A stretch of 64,000 nucleotides of DNA from Buxus sempervirens. Lineage: Eukaryota; Streptophyta; Magnoliopsida; Buxales; Buxaceae. Within the stretch, counting starts at the first letter, position 1; every line of letters starts with the position of its first letter. A program made the translations under genes and the position numbers. The notes beneath the pieces are model-generated. The model was given only the letters and a program-made list of their open reading frames with translations. It was not told where the DNA came from and did no database searches. Shown here piece by piece: positions 34,147-48,800 of this stretch. The DNA lies in assembly GCA_947561395.2 (NCBI GenBank), contig OX387182.1, forward strand, positions 8,542,595-8,606,594, read 5' to 3'.

Positions 34147-37100
34147 GCCACGATTAATCGAACCTTGCCGATGAACTACAGGGCACATTGCATTCAATGA
34201 TGACCGATTAATCGTATCTAATTCCCGATTAAACACTATTTTTTAGATTAATCGAGAAAATCTCGATTAGAATCACAGAGTATTGTTTTTCTGAGGCTAA
34301 TTGCAGGATTAACCGTCGATTAATCGGATATTGCCGATGAACAACTGGGCGCATGGCATTCAATTAGTACCGATTAATCGTATCTATTTCCCGATTAATC
34401 ACTATTTTTAAGGTGCGTTGATAATTTGTCTATTAGAGTTACAGTTGGTTGTTTTTCTGAAGTTCATTGCAGGATTAACACTCGACTAATCGAAATGTGC
34501 CGATTAACCACTTCGGCCATTGCATAAAATTACTACTGGATAATCATAACAACACCTCGATTAACCAATATTTTTACGATTAATCTATTAATTCACGATT
34601 CAAAATTCTGAGTTCATATCATCAGAGGCCTATGTGTTATTGACACATCATTAATCGAAACATGAGAAATAACCGTTTTAGACAAATTGCATGCAATCGA
34701 TTTCAGACAAATTTTAGACAACTGAGTAATCGCTTATATCATTTCAATTGTTGCAAAAAATTTTATTTATATTCAAAGAACATCTACAATTTGTGAAAAA
34801 ACCACAACTGTCATACAAAAAACTGACAATCCACCACATTTGGGGTAATCACCATACAAAAATCCCAAATACATATGCTCCATTAATTACATAAATGAAT
34901 ACATGGAAACATGTAGCTGAAAGTCACAATCATAAAGCTCTGCTCCACATCCCATATATTCCATCGCAACTCTTTACGTACCTGCAATTCAAATGAATTC
35001 ATCTTGGTCACTAGCAAGCGCATATAATCAATCCAAAAAAAAATTCCAACCACGTAATAACATCTCAGTCACCTATACCTTTATCAGCTCTAGTATTGCA
35101 ACCTCCATATGCGTCTCTTATAACAGTGATGGATCTCCGATATGCATCACTCATTATTTGTAACTCTTTCTGCATGTGCTCTAGCCGACCAGCCACCTCC
35201 TGACAATCGAAGAATGTACCAGTAAGTGGAAGTAATGCACTCTTATTGTACATAAGGGAGTACTTCATAAACAAACCCACTGGAGATATTTCAAATAAAT
35301 TACAGGCATCACTTACAAATTGATCGTACTATGTATTACCACTTATATTGAATCCATCTAAACGACTTCCCCCCCCCCCCCCCCCCCCCCCTCCCAAGTA
35401 TGATACAGACTTTTCTTGCTCTATAACTATTTCTCCATCTATATGAAAGTAGCAAAACAACGAATTCTCCGGGGTGGTTGTGGCATATTGCACTCCATAT
35501 AACATGTTAGCAAGGTGAGCAAATGCATGATTAATATAAACTACTCGAAATAACAACTTAGGCTATCAATTATCTACCCACACAAACCTATACCATGAGC
35601 ACCTTAATCAACTTGGTCAAAATCAAACATATGAACTGAATAGTAAAGAGAGGAAAATACGTTAATAAAAATATAGAATAATATGAATTTTATCTTAGAT
35701 ATGACAAAAGATATGGGTCCCATGTTTGTGCAAGCATATTTCACAAAAGAAACATCCTTTATACTCAAAGACCGACCTATATAAGGGAACCTGCGAGGAC
35801 CATAGATGTTCTCAACATTGCACAAGGCACCGTTTTAACGACACCCGTTGCTTCGTACCTCGTCGGCGTCTTGTAAAAATAAAGTAAGGATACATCAATC
35901 TTGCTTTATGTTAAATCTAACTTATCTATTATTGTAAGCATTTTCCTTCTTGTTTAATTTATCTACGTTGTTTCAATAGTAGTATAAATAAAGTAAATTA
36001 AGATAGAACTTGTATGTGATTCGTAGAAAATTCCAAATAAGTGGTTCTTGAATGTATAAGAAAACAAAGGAGAGGATTGAGGAATTTCTTCCAAAGACAC
36101 TTGAAGTCAGTTGTAGAAGAACCTAAAACTATTCCCCAAAAATCAAGAGAAACGGAACACACTTCACTGTTTAACCATATTTACATATAAATCCAAGAAA
36201 ATGTTGAAGCTTACATCAAGGAGAAAAGCACCAAAAACACAAATAATCGAAGCGAGCTCTCAATCAGCCCAAAAAGCTCACCACCACCAAAAGTACAAGA
36301 GAAACAAGGCATACAAGAGCAAAGGAATATAGGGGAATAAGTTTTATGCTTCCAACGCTCATGAATGCCTTGGCGCACATGTAATCGATAATAGAGACTA
36401 ATCACAGAGCAAACCAAGAGCATCTAAGCAGCCTCAACCTAACATAACCAAGCAGATCCACTCAAAACAAGCCGGACCATGAGTTTTATGCTTCCAAATG
36501 AATGCCCTGATGCACAGGTAAACGATAATAGAGACTAATCATAGAGCAAACTAAGAGCATCTAAACAGCCTCAACCTAACATAACCAAGCAGATCCACTC
36601 AAAACAAGCCGGACCATGCATAATACAAAACAAATCAAAATAAAACACCAAGCCAAATAATTAATGCATACAATCACACCATTGAATAATCCAATATAAT
36701 ATGCCTAAAATAAATTGAAACTCAATCTTGCACAGAAAGCCAAGCTAATTCACAACAGTTATCATGGCAAGAAATAAAGCACAGTAAAACAGCACATAAA
36801 ATGCCACAAAAATTAGACAACTCAAATAAAACAATCAAGATGAACCACAACAAATAACAAAATATGGGAAATTAGGAAAACCACATTAATAAGTAAGATA
36901 CTGCAAATCCAGGATGTTACATATCTTCCCATACCATTAATAGCATCCTTGCAATCACAAAGAAAATAATACAGATAAAATGGGTGTGTCAAATCAACCA
37001 TTCAAATGAACTTTTTTATTAAAAAATGGGCATTACGAACACCATATCCAAAATTACATGGTGTTCACGTTCCGATTCATTCGGGAATTTCTTCAAGCAT

Positions 37101-37481
37101 TTGAAATGCATCGATTCAGAGACTAAGGTTAGATTATCCATAACTAAACGAAATGTACCACATCATGGATGGAAACCTAACAAAAATGTAGACCAAAAAA
37201 TTTTCATTCTAATAAGCAAACAGATTAGGGACAATCGATTCTTACTTTGAGGAGATTTGCTCACAACCTCTAACAAGGGAAATTTCTGGCTGAAGTGCTT
37301 CGTGAAGGCTCTCTACTGCCATTTTCTTTTCCGACAGACAGAAGAAAATGGCACACTATAACCGCTTCCACCAGATCTCAAGCGCCGGTGACCTCCTACA
37401 AACGAGAGATGAAAGAGATGACAATGTCGGTCAACCCCCCTCAATCGGAAGCGCCAATGATGACAGCGGTTGTCGCTCAAC
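34147..37481 (-). repeat. Right arm of the inverted repeat
   Basis: Reverse complement of the left arm with few mismatches. The main difference is a C tract (minus-strand G tract) at about 35370-35391, roughly twice as long as its partner near 31452-31468. Confidence 0.85.
35065..35556 (-). pseudogene. MULE transposase N-terminal (PB1-like) remnant, right arm
   Basis: Mirror copy of 31292-31772. Here the longer G tract keeps both halves in one frame, so only a TAG (after SGNT) interrupts the reading between the GGG tract and YDQFVSD. The remainder of a transposase is missing. Confidence 0.4.
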
Positions 37482-37817
37482 GCCGGGAACAAGCCTCGCT
37501 GTCGCTCTGGGTTCGTTGTATCGCTCATGGTTTCGCACCTAATCGCTTTGCAAAAATGAGAAGATGAACCGATGGGTGTTTCAGTCGAACGAAGAGGGAA
37601 GGGCAAAATGGGGTCTTCAAAATATGCTACAGTGTTTTCGGACCACTTGGTAAATAGTTTTGAAAAGTTGCATGTTTCGGTAGGGAAGACTTTTCAACGT
37701 CTGTTTTTGTATTTACTTTTCAAAAGACGGTCACATTTGAAATTTTCCCTTTTCAATTTATATATTTTGTTCTACAACAACTTCTTTATATACACAATAA
37801 GACGATAAAGTAAAGGG
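37482..37817. other. Outer flank of the inverted repeat
   Basis: This probably still belongs to the palindromic element, whose matching left part is separated by the retrotransposon array. It has GACGGTCACATTTGAAATTTTCCC near 37725, of the kind seen at MULE ends. I see no gene. Confidence 0.35.
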
Positions 37818-38246
37818 GAAAATTATTTTTTGGTTGTGCCTTATCAAAATATTTAAGATTTAGTCAGCGCAGTTTTGAGTTTTAACTTTTACTGCACTGT
37901 TATCAAAATAATTAATTTTTAGTGCCATTTCACTATTACAAATCAACTATTCCAAGAATGCCCTTACATCACTCATCCAAATGGTTTGTACAAGTCACTC
38001 ATTCAAGGTAGAAGTCATTTTATTGACTTGTACAAGCTAATTTATTGACTTGTACAAGTCAGTTTATTGCTTGTACGAGACTCGGAAGTAGGTTGTATAA
38101 GGGTATTTTTGGAAGAATTTACTTGTAACAGTGAAATGACACTAAAAATTATATCTTGATAAAGGTGCAGTAAAAGTTAAAACTCAAAACTTTGCTGACT
38201 AAATCTTAAATATTTTGATAAAGCACCACTAAAAATTAATTGTTCC
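37818..38246. mobile_element. MITE with ~145-bp terminal inverted repeats
   Basis: Left TTATCAAAATATTTAAGATT and onward matches the reverse complement of the right end over about 145 bp with scattered mismatches. The centre has repeated ACTTGTACAAGT motifs. It is a non-coding miniature element. A broken copy of the same family lies at 47978-48800. Confidence 0.8.
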
Positions 38247-38515
38247 TAAACTAAAGCCTTAGTAGAGTTTTAACTAATGTTTGACCCAATCAAATTTCCT
38301 TGATCTGAGGTGTTCATTGAATGAGTAAGCTTGGATGAGTGATGAGTTGTACATTCCATGATATGCCCCTGCAAGATGGAGGTACGATCGATAACTCCGA
38401 TCTTGGATCGTAAAATTTTATTCAACATTATTATCTTTTTTCTTGTAATAGTGACGTTACATCAGAAGAGGTGTGGACTTTACAATTTATTTTCTTTCAA
38501 TCAACGTGGATACAT
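38247..38515. other. Intergenic, nothing recognised
   Basis: AT-rich sequence between two inverted-repeat elements. No reading frame or repeat is supported. Confidence 0.5.
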
Positions 38516-39153
38516 GAGTTCTGGAATTATTACCAACCTCACACGTTTCATCAGTTCTATTAAAGGGAGCCATTCCTTTCAAATCTTCTATCCTCTTGTG
38601 TAAGTCTCCGATGAGACTCAGACTGACACGTATCCTTGAATTAATTTAGGAATTTTAAATGCAAGAGAAAACTCCGCACTTCAAGGGGTAAGTGTATCAA
38701 TCTCATTGGAGACTGATCATAAGATCTGAGAGGAATTGATCCATAATTTAGAGTTGTACATGTGTTCATGTGATTTGAAGTGGCCACATGTTGCAATCTA
38801 AGTTGAAATCGTCTGTCATGCTTCCTTGAATTGCTCCCTGATGTGGCCGTGAGATGCTGCCATGTGGAGCATCTCATCGCCACTATTTTTTAATGTGGGG
38901 CCCACTTGATACATTTATAACATATGAAAAAACAATGGTCGTGAGATGGTCCACATGGTAGCATCTCACGGCCACATCAGGGAGCACTTCAGGGAAACAT
39001 AGCAGAGGATTTCATTCGGTCGCAATCCATCCTCACTCTTACTCTTGTTCTCCAAGTTTTATCGGTAAAATTTTATGTAAGGATATGCAACCAGCACTAT
39101 ACTTTGACTCTTCTTTGATGTAACGTGTGAGGTTGATAATAATTCCAGAACTC
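38516..39153. mobile_element. Inverted-repeat element flanking a nested MITE
   Basis: GAGTTCTGGAATTATTA with CAACCTCACACGT, at 38516-38552, is inverted at 39117-39153 with about two mismatches. It spans 638 bp and has a second MITE inside. The outer pair may be the ends of an older element. No coding is seen. Confidence 0.45.
38804..39014. mobile_element. MITE, 211 bp
   Basis: Terminal inverted repeats of about 65 bp include GCTCCCTGATGTGGCCGTGA (38833 onward) and its reverse complement ending near 38984. The loop is AT-rich. It would fold as a strong hairpin. Confidence 0.8.
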
Positions 39154-39158
39154 ACGGT

Positions 39159-39300
39159 TTAGCGGATGTCGTGCCCGGCAAGCCGGCGATTCTCCAACAC
39201 AGAAGTCACTCCGTAGAGGATGAGTGTCGCCATCCCAAGGACCCAAGTAGGGACGAAATGGGGGAAAAAGTTGTAGATGAAATGGACTCTACAGGATCAG
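39159..39300 (-). pseudogene. Unidentified C-terminal coding fragment
   Basis: The minus strand keeps about 46 codons ending in TAA. They include a hydrophobic stretch (TWVLGMATLILYGV) and a basic tail (ENRRLAGHDIR). It looks like the last exon of a small membrane protein, with a possible acceptor (TGTAG) just upstream. I do not recognise the family. It may be a relic next to the receptor kinase promoter. Confidence 0.25.
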
Positions 39301-39330
39301 CTTTGTAATCACCATAGAGCAACGCTGTGC

Positions 39331-39336
39331 TTGACT
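39331..39336 (+). promoter_or_regulatory. W-box-like element upstream of receptor kinase gene 1
   Basis: TTGACT about 120 bp before the ATG, the core bound by WRKY factors that control many defence receptor genes. A TTGACT also lies at 60879-60884 before gene 2. The motif is short and may be chance. Confidence 0.3.
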
Positions 39337-39453
39337 GACTTTCTTATTTTTGAGGAAAATTTTGGATACAAATTAGATTTCCAAATTAAATATGAAATTG
39401 GCCACCACATGTTCTCTGTGATGTCTCTGTGAGTGCTCGCAAGGTTTGTCGCA

Positions 39454-42522
<3,069 letters not shown>

Positions 42523-43440
42523 CATTATCCCTTTTCCATTACTTTTTTTCTACCCTAAAAAATCCCGTTAACATTATTGTATGTATCTTTTATTTTCATG
42601 TATAAATTTTTCTAATTCAACTTGTAATCTTCACTCCATTTCAGGCTATGATCTTTTATCTATGATTGTAGTTTGTCTTTTTCCATAAAATTAAGCTGCT
42701 CCCATTATCAATAGTTTAAAATCCAAACCTAATTGAACCTAATGATCTAACCTATTGATGCAACACAATTGAACCAATGCCCCCTGCATCTCATTTGAAG
42801 TGTTACAAACTTATGGCATCAATTGAGATTCAAGTCAACAAACATAAATGGTCTATTTAGAGCATATTCCTGCCTAACATGTCACATTCTTAGCCTTCTT
42901 AATACAGGCTCCGAGTGTTTCTTACAGATGGTTCAGCTGGTGTTTCTCTTGCAAGCTAACTCACCGCTCATATAGAATTGACCATGACATTTTCAATTGG
43001 ATGAACATAGTAACTGTTAGTTATTCTAGAGATTTGACCTGAAAGAACTAGCTTTTCCTCATCAAAGACATCTAGGATTTTTCAAAAGAGATGAGGTATG
43101 TTAGTTTCTATGAAGAAGGATTAGAAAGCCACGGCAGTTATGATTGCAATGCAAGATTTCAATAAGAACTGAACAATTTCAATTGCATACATGCATGAAC
43201 ACTGGATTCCACATAAGTTCTAAGAATAAAAAACACTGAACGGCCCAGACGATTTTCCCTCTTATCATTTTCTTCAATAATTATTCCTTATAAAGAACAA
43301 TTTCATTTTTGTAGTAAGAGAATATTTTTGCGTGAACAGATTCCTTGATTTCAGATTTCTTTTTCATCCCGTCATGTATACAACTGTAAACTATTGGAAA
43401 TCTTACCTCATATTGTTCAAAATCTATTGAATTTGATCAG
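42523..43440. other. 3' flank of gene 1, duplicated downstream
   Basis: The first part is the 3' untranslated end. From about 42690 the sequence is a close copy of 57865 onward (shared CTATTGATGCAACACAATTG, AACCAATGCCCCCTG and many more). It contains no gene. Confidence 0.75.
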
Positions 43441-43562
43441 AAACAACGCCTGCTACAATCTCAGTAGAGAATCTGCTGATCATGTCCTCCCTTGACTTCT
43501 TGCCTTTGCCACAAGGTTCCTCAAGACTGTTACTTCACTTCACTGTTTTCATCCACAGGCTC
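43440..43562 (-). pseudogene. Tail fragment of a glycosyltransferase pseudogene
   Basis: A short, frame-broken relative of the end of the pseudogene at 58985-59518 (minus-strand CTGTGGATGAAA...GAAGT and GCAAAGGCAAGAAG). It has suffered an internal deletion compared with that copy. Confidence 0.5.
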
Positions 43563-43593
43563 CATTGAAATCAATCACAAGAAAAAAAAAACT

Positions 43594-43930
43594 AGTGATA
43601 CTTTTATAACATAATTGAGAATGAGTGTCAACGTCAAATCACACGGTCTTTGATTTTTAGTGATACCTCTTTGAAATTAAAAACCAGTGATACATTTATA
43701 AAATAATTGAGAATAAGTGCCATTTTAATATTCTTTCAAAGACTTCTTTTCTTTCGTTAAAATATATTGACAAAAATTTTGATTTATAAGTCATTTGAGG
43801 GTATTTTTGGTAGACTAAAATGACACTCATTCTCCATTATTTTAAAAAAGTCTCATTGATTTCCAATTTTTGAGATTTAGGTGATTGAATCTGGATTGTT
43901 CTTAAAAATATCACTAAAAACTAATTTCCC
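43594..43930. mobile_element. MITE with diverged terminal repeats
   Basis: The end motif TTTTTAGTGATA recurs inverted near 43910. GAGAATGAGTGTCATTTTA-type sequence occurs on both sides (43697 and, inverted, about 43822). A partial extra copy of the left end stands at 43594-43645. Non-coding. Confidence 0.6.
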
Positions 43931-46358
43931 TTTATCAAGGGAAAGGGGTCTTGGAGATACGTAGCATGTGGAGAAAAGTTTTCATAAAATTGGCAATGCA
44001 CGGAGTTGCGTGTCTTGGAGTTACGTGGCATGCACGGGATTCCAAGAAATGATGCATCTCACTAAAGGCAAAAGCTTTCGTAAAAGCATTTTGCCAGCTA
44101 TAATCTACTCCAATAAAGGATTAATACCTATTTTCTTTCCATAAACCATGTTGAATTGTAATTATATAATAAGAAAAAGTTGGCAATTATCATTAAAGGT
44201 AATATAACTTCATTACCCTCATACAATTAATTATCTTTTCCTTATTAATTAAGATATTAAATTTTAAATTTTATTTCATTATTGTGAGACATGGAAAAAT
44301 CACCGGAATGTTCATCCCTCCGTCAACACACGGGCTCATCGCAAAAATGGGAGAGTCGCCACCATTCAGAATTTTGAGGTGAGAATGGACACCAAAAGAT
44401 TAAAAATAAGATAAAAGTGTAAAAAGGCAAATTCTAGGTTAAAAATAACCCTACTTGAAAATCAAATCCAGATATGGGTAATGGGATTAGATTATGAATG
44501 GGGGAAGGTGTTAGGCACCCCCATTCATCCATACAAAGTGGTTGCCAAGTGTATGTTCATGCAAAAATAAGAAAGCTTGCTAAAATCATAGAAAACCTTG
44601 AAAAATGAACAATGTATGATATTTTCACATGAAAATCTAGATGGATTCTAGATCCTCTCTTATGTCAATATCATTTCTGGAATATCTCAAAAGATGGAAA
44701 TCAAAGCACAAGTTACTCAAAAACCAAGTTGAATCAAATCCGGAAAATTCGGTGAAAAGTAATGCCATTTGTCTTGAAATCATTCAAATCCAATTTTAAA
44801 TTGAACCAAACCAAATCCATTTGAAAGATTAGGGTAAATAAGAGTTTCATGCAAAATTTCAATCCATTCCGATAAAAATCCTAGGAGTTATGCTCCTTTG
44901 AAGTTGCTGCTGGGGATTTTTAAAAGTGATAAGTGGGCAACTTTGGGAAATTGCATAGAAAAATCCACTCCATAACAATCCACGAAATTTGGTGTGATTG
45001 AAGTTTGTATGACCATCTTTCAAAAGAAACTAGCCTCATACAAAAATCCCTTCGGATGTGCCTTGGGTGGTCTCCCGAACAGGCCCCGAAGATCACAGAT
45101 TTACCCAGAAAAGTACAAATGAACAGTTCTGAGTAAATCGGCTACCAATAATTCAAATGGAATCCAAAAATTATGAAACTAACTGGATTTGAAAATAGAC
45201 TCATAAAGGAGTACTCAGAAACAAAAATCACTCGAATCGGACTTAAAACGAACACATGGCGGTCCGTCGAAGTGACAAGTTCTGTATTTGAACCTGAACT
45301 GTCCACTCAACTTCGACAGAGAGGTGTCAAAAATCCGTTTGATAGAAATTTATGAAATTTGGTGGACATAAACTAGACAGCCTCACCTTTCCCATGGTTC
45401 TGGAATTGCTCCAAAATTCATCCGGACGATGAAGTTATGAGCGTCCGAAGTAAGGGTACAGGTGCTGTCCAGTTAGGCCCTTTTTGAGTAAAACCGACTC
45501 AAAATTGTGATCAAGTGTGTGAGAGTCGTGTGAGATGAATCCAAAACCTTTGAAAAACATTTAAAACATTCCAGAATTTGATTGAGGCCATTTATTGGAG
45601 ATTTATCACAATGAATGTAATAAATCCCCAAATGTGAGCCTATTCACCAAAAAAAATGCTATGTATGTGCAAGCTTGAAAAAAACATACAAGATCAATAG
45701 AACAACATAGCCTGCATATATCTTCATTAAAATGAGGTTCTAAAATAGCCTAGGGTTCCGTTCCATTATCATTTCCCTCTGTTCTCTCTCCCCGTTAAAC
45801 ACGGTTCTTTAAGATAATCAAGGGTACTTTGAATATGAAACGGTTTGCAATCAAACAAAAGGCCTTATGCTACATAGGTTCTAGTACTAAGGTCAATCCC
45901 CAGTCTCGTTTCTCCTAGATCCCACCTTCACGTTTTACGGCTAGGGGGAGTCTTGAGATACTTTGAGCCGGGGAAAGATTTTCACACACAAAAAGAGGCT
46001 TTATTCTACAGAAAGGTAGAAGAAGAGATCTAGATCTAGGAATGTAAATACAGAAATTAAAGAGAGGTTTGAGGCTTACCTGGATTCTGGAAGCACTCCC
46101 GCAGCGATCTTCTTCTCTTGGAGTTCTTCTTTGCGAGAATTCAAAACAAGAGTTGGTTCCCCTTTGCTTGAGGAGGAGCCTCCTATTTATAGGCAAAGGC
46201 TAGGGTTAGGGTTGGTGAGATTGGTAGACACAACATAATGTCTATAGCCCACCAACCTTAACCCTAAGGCTATTTCCGAGATTTCCCCTCATTTAATGAG
46301 GGATATGATGGTAAAAGTGAAAAGCTCTCGAAAAACCCTAATTTTGAGCAAAACTAGC

Positions 46359-46503
46359 GTATCCAGCATGTCAGGCCGGATACACAAGTACCTTAATGTA
46401 TCCGGTCTATGATGCCGGATACACTGAGGTCTACTTGTATCCGGCATTTTCCACCGGATACAAAGAAGGACACTTGTATCCGGCCTGAGTCGCCGGATAC
46501 AAG
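46359..46503 (-). repeat. U3 palindrome cluster of solo LTR 1
   Basis: Four inverted repeats with GTATCCGG/CCGGATAC stems and diverged loops. The arrangement matches 13804-13946. Confidence 0.85.
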
Positions 46504-46541
46504 AAAAAAAACCTTTTTTTCGAATTTTAACACAGGCAATA

Positions 46542-46623
46542 CTTATTTACATGTAATATCATTTAAGTAAATGTCCTCGTATTTTTTAATCTCCATTTAC
46601 TTAAGATATTACATGTAAATAAG
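46542..46623. repeat. 82-bp near-perfect hairpin in solo LTR 1
   Basis: CTTATTTACATGTAATATC is inverted at the far end with a 31-bp stem and a short loop. The same hairpin is at 55035-55116 in solo LTR 2 and absent from the A/B LTR. It may be an old miniature insertion or a regulatory hairpin. Confidence 0.75.
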
Positions 46624-47725
46624 CAAACACCTCCCCATTTGAATCCATTAAAAATAGTCCAGACCCAAATTCCAAGTGAATAAAAAGTCAACTATCCAGT
46701 TCTAGGCAAAATTCCGATTTTTCAGGTCTGGAAAAAAGGTTCAATATGTTAAAACCAAGGTATTCGCCAAGATTTAAAATCTCAAAAAATTCTTTTATGC
46801 AATAACATGGCTAAAAACCTGATTACCGGGAAAAATTATCTTGAAATCTGGCTTTAAAAAATATTTCATTTTCTGGGGTCAAAAGTCAACAAAATTCAAC
46901 CGGAAAAAGTTTGACTTTGCACAAAAGATTGAATTCGGGCCTTTTTCCTTTACGGTTTTGGATTCAAATGGGTTAAGTATCTCAAACCCAATGCAAAGAA
47001 CTGAAAATTCCAATAAAATATTTCTCTCCTTCAAGATTTATCAAAAATCGTGCAATTTTGGGGTGTCTACAATTATACTAATTAATTAAGGTATAAATTA
47101 AGATATCAATTAAATTTTAAATTTAACTTCATTATATTATCAATATAATATAATGAAATTATATTTAAAATTCAATATAATTAATTTCTAATCTAAAATT
47201 AATTATATTTTCCATATTCATTTATAATTATCTTAGTAGGCAAAAGCTTTCATAAAAAAATTTAACCAGCTATAATCTACTCCAATAAAGGATTAATTCC
47301 TATTATCTTGTCATAAACTATATTGAATATATTGTAATTATATAATAGGGAAAAGTTGGCAATTATCATCAAAAGTAATATAACTTCATTAACATTATAC
47401 AATTAATTATCTTTTCCTTATTAATTTATAGTTATCTTAATTAAAAATTTATAATTAAATGATATTATAAATTAACTATCGATAAAATTTAATATAATTA
47501 ATTATAATATATTATCTCAATTTATTATAATGAATTTATGTATTAACTGATTAAATTATTATTTAATAATATATTTAAATTTGTAATCTAAAATTAATTA
47601 TCTTTTCCCTATTCAATTATAATCGTCTTAGTAGCTAATAAGTCCACTTCTTAGTTGAGAAGTGGGGTACGTGGCATATTGAGTTCTACATGTGACGCCC
47701 GTGCATCACACAGGCTATTCGCTAG

Positions 47726-47977
47726 TGAAAGATTAAAAGAGAACCTCTTGAAAAGTGTAGAAAGAGAAACTTTTGATATAGAAAAAAATGTCTCATGGCG
47801 TGATCTCACAAGACTTGGCTTAGAGATGAAATTCTTGTAAATTAAATAGAGAAATTTATTTAAAAAAATCACCTTTTGGCTTGTATTTATAAAAATCAGT
47901 CCATGAAAATCCCGTTATCAGAAAAGGATCACTTTTCAAAAATAATTACCCGGTAGGATCACATGAATATTAAAAAC
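47726..47977. other. Intergenic, nothing recognised
   Basis: AT-rich sequence after the candidate Helitron end with no supported gene or repeat. Confidence 0.5.
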
Positions 47978-48800
47978 AAAAATTAACTTTCATTGATACT
48001 TTTTTGTAAATATTTAAAATTCAATCAACACAAAGGAGACCTTTATCAAAATAATTAACTTCCATTGACATTTCACTATTACAAAACAAATATTATACCC
48101 ATAATGCCTTTTATGAAGTACTTAGGATTGACTTGTGTAATTTTGTGTCTTGACTTGTACAACTATAAGGTGACTTATACCACTCAATCAAATGACTTGT
48201 ACAATATTATGTACCAAATAGGGCTGTAAATGGGTCGGATTCGGACTAGATCTACCAAGATCCGAATCCGAATCTGATTAAGTTGTAGGACATTTGACGG
48301 ATCCTTCATATTTATTATTGAATCTAAATCCGAATATGCTTTTAAAATCCGTATTCAAATCCGATTACTCTTCAAATCTGATTAAAAATCTGAAAATTCA
48401 ATTAAATTGGCCTTTTGTTTTTAAACCTATTTCTTTCACATATAGTATGTTAGCCTATTTACTTAAACACCCTTATAAAATTCTAAAAATTTCAATCGTT
48501 CCTTAAATTTAATCAGATTCGATATTTATCAGTTGGATATGGTAAGATCCAAATCCGAATCCGATTATTAAATGGATATAATCTTTGGATCTGTATTCGA
48601 TCCGCCAGACATTTATTTGGATAAAAATCCGATTAAATAGGATAATTTTAATTGGAACCAGGCTGTAATCGGATCAAGATCCAACCTATTGACAGCCCTA
48701 GTACCAACCAAATTCTATCAATTGACTTGCAAAATAGTATACTAACTTATATTCTTATAAAAGCTTATACATTTTCTATCAAATGACTTTTATTTTTATA
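47978..48800. mobile_element. Broken MITE of the 37818 family, split by a hAT-type MITE
   Basis: The left part (47978-48210) aligns with the inverted-repeat half of 37818-38246 (TTTATCAAAATAATTAA, then CATTTCACTATTAC and ACTTGTACAA motifs). The right part resumes at 48709 but loses its end before 48800. The gap between the two parts is the hAT-type insertion. Confidence 0.55.
48219..48700. mobile_element. hAT-type MITE with 8-bp target duplication
   Basis: 482 bp with terminal inverted repeats TAGGGCTGTAAATGGGT and, inverted, the end ...ACCTATTGACAGCCCTA. GTACCAAA (48211-48218) and GTACCAAC (48701-48708) flank it, an 8-bp duplication with one mismatch, as expected for hAT. The interior is rich in GATCCGAATCCGA-type repeats and does not encode a transposase. 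Confidence 0.8.

Larger units (their letters stand above)
29358..37481. repeat. 8.1-kb inverted-repeat element, probably a non-autonomous MULE-like or foldback transposon
   Basis: The left arm (29358 to about 32690) is nearly the exact reverse complement of the right arm (about 34147 to 37481). Paired positions sum to 66837-66839, for example 32661 with 34176. The loop is a 199-bp tandem array. The right arm may extend to about 37770, where sequence remains that the left arm lost when the retrotransposon inserted at GTTGA. No intact transposase is present. A piece resembling the N-terminus of MULE transposases in both arms points to that superfamily. The terminal duplication cannot be seen because the outer left end lies beyond the retrotransposons. 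Confidence 0.75.
44283..47071 (-). repeat. Solo LTR 1 of a Tat element with target-site duplication
   Basis: 2789 bp. On the plus strand it opens TGTGAGACATGG and closes GGGGTGTCTACA, the same orientation as the A/B LTRs. It is flanked by ATTAT on both sides (44278-44282 and 47072-47076). It is homologous to the A/B LTR but holds about 500 bp more in U3. It has a TATA box at 46184-46191, a splice-donor-like site near 46079, U3 palindromes at 46359-46503, and an 82-bp hairpin at 46542-46623. The internal region was lost by LTR-LTR recombination. Confidence 0.93.
43935..47725 (+). mobile_element. Candidate Helitron, interrupted by a solo LTR
   Basis: The right end has GCCCGTGCATCACACAGGC, an imperfect hairpin, then TATTCG and CTAG followed by T at 47726. 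This is the classical Helitron 3' end (hairpin, then CTRR, inserted before T). A possible 5' end is TC at 43935 preceded by A. The AT-rich interior holds a direct repeat (44065-44270 against 47236-47430) and no gene. The left border is a guess. Confidence 0.35.

Noticed and set aside
32812-34157. Series of overlapping ORFs of 93-114 codons
   Set aside because: They repeat one another every 199 bp, a period that is not a multiple of three, and lie in a direct repeat array. The open frames are a by-product of the repeat.
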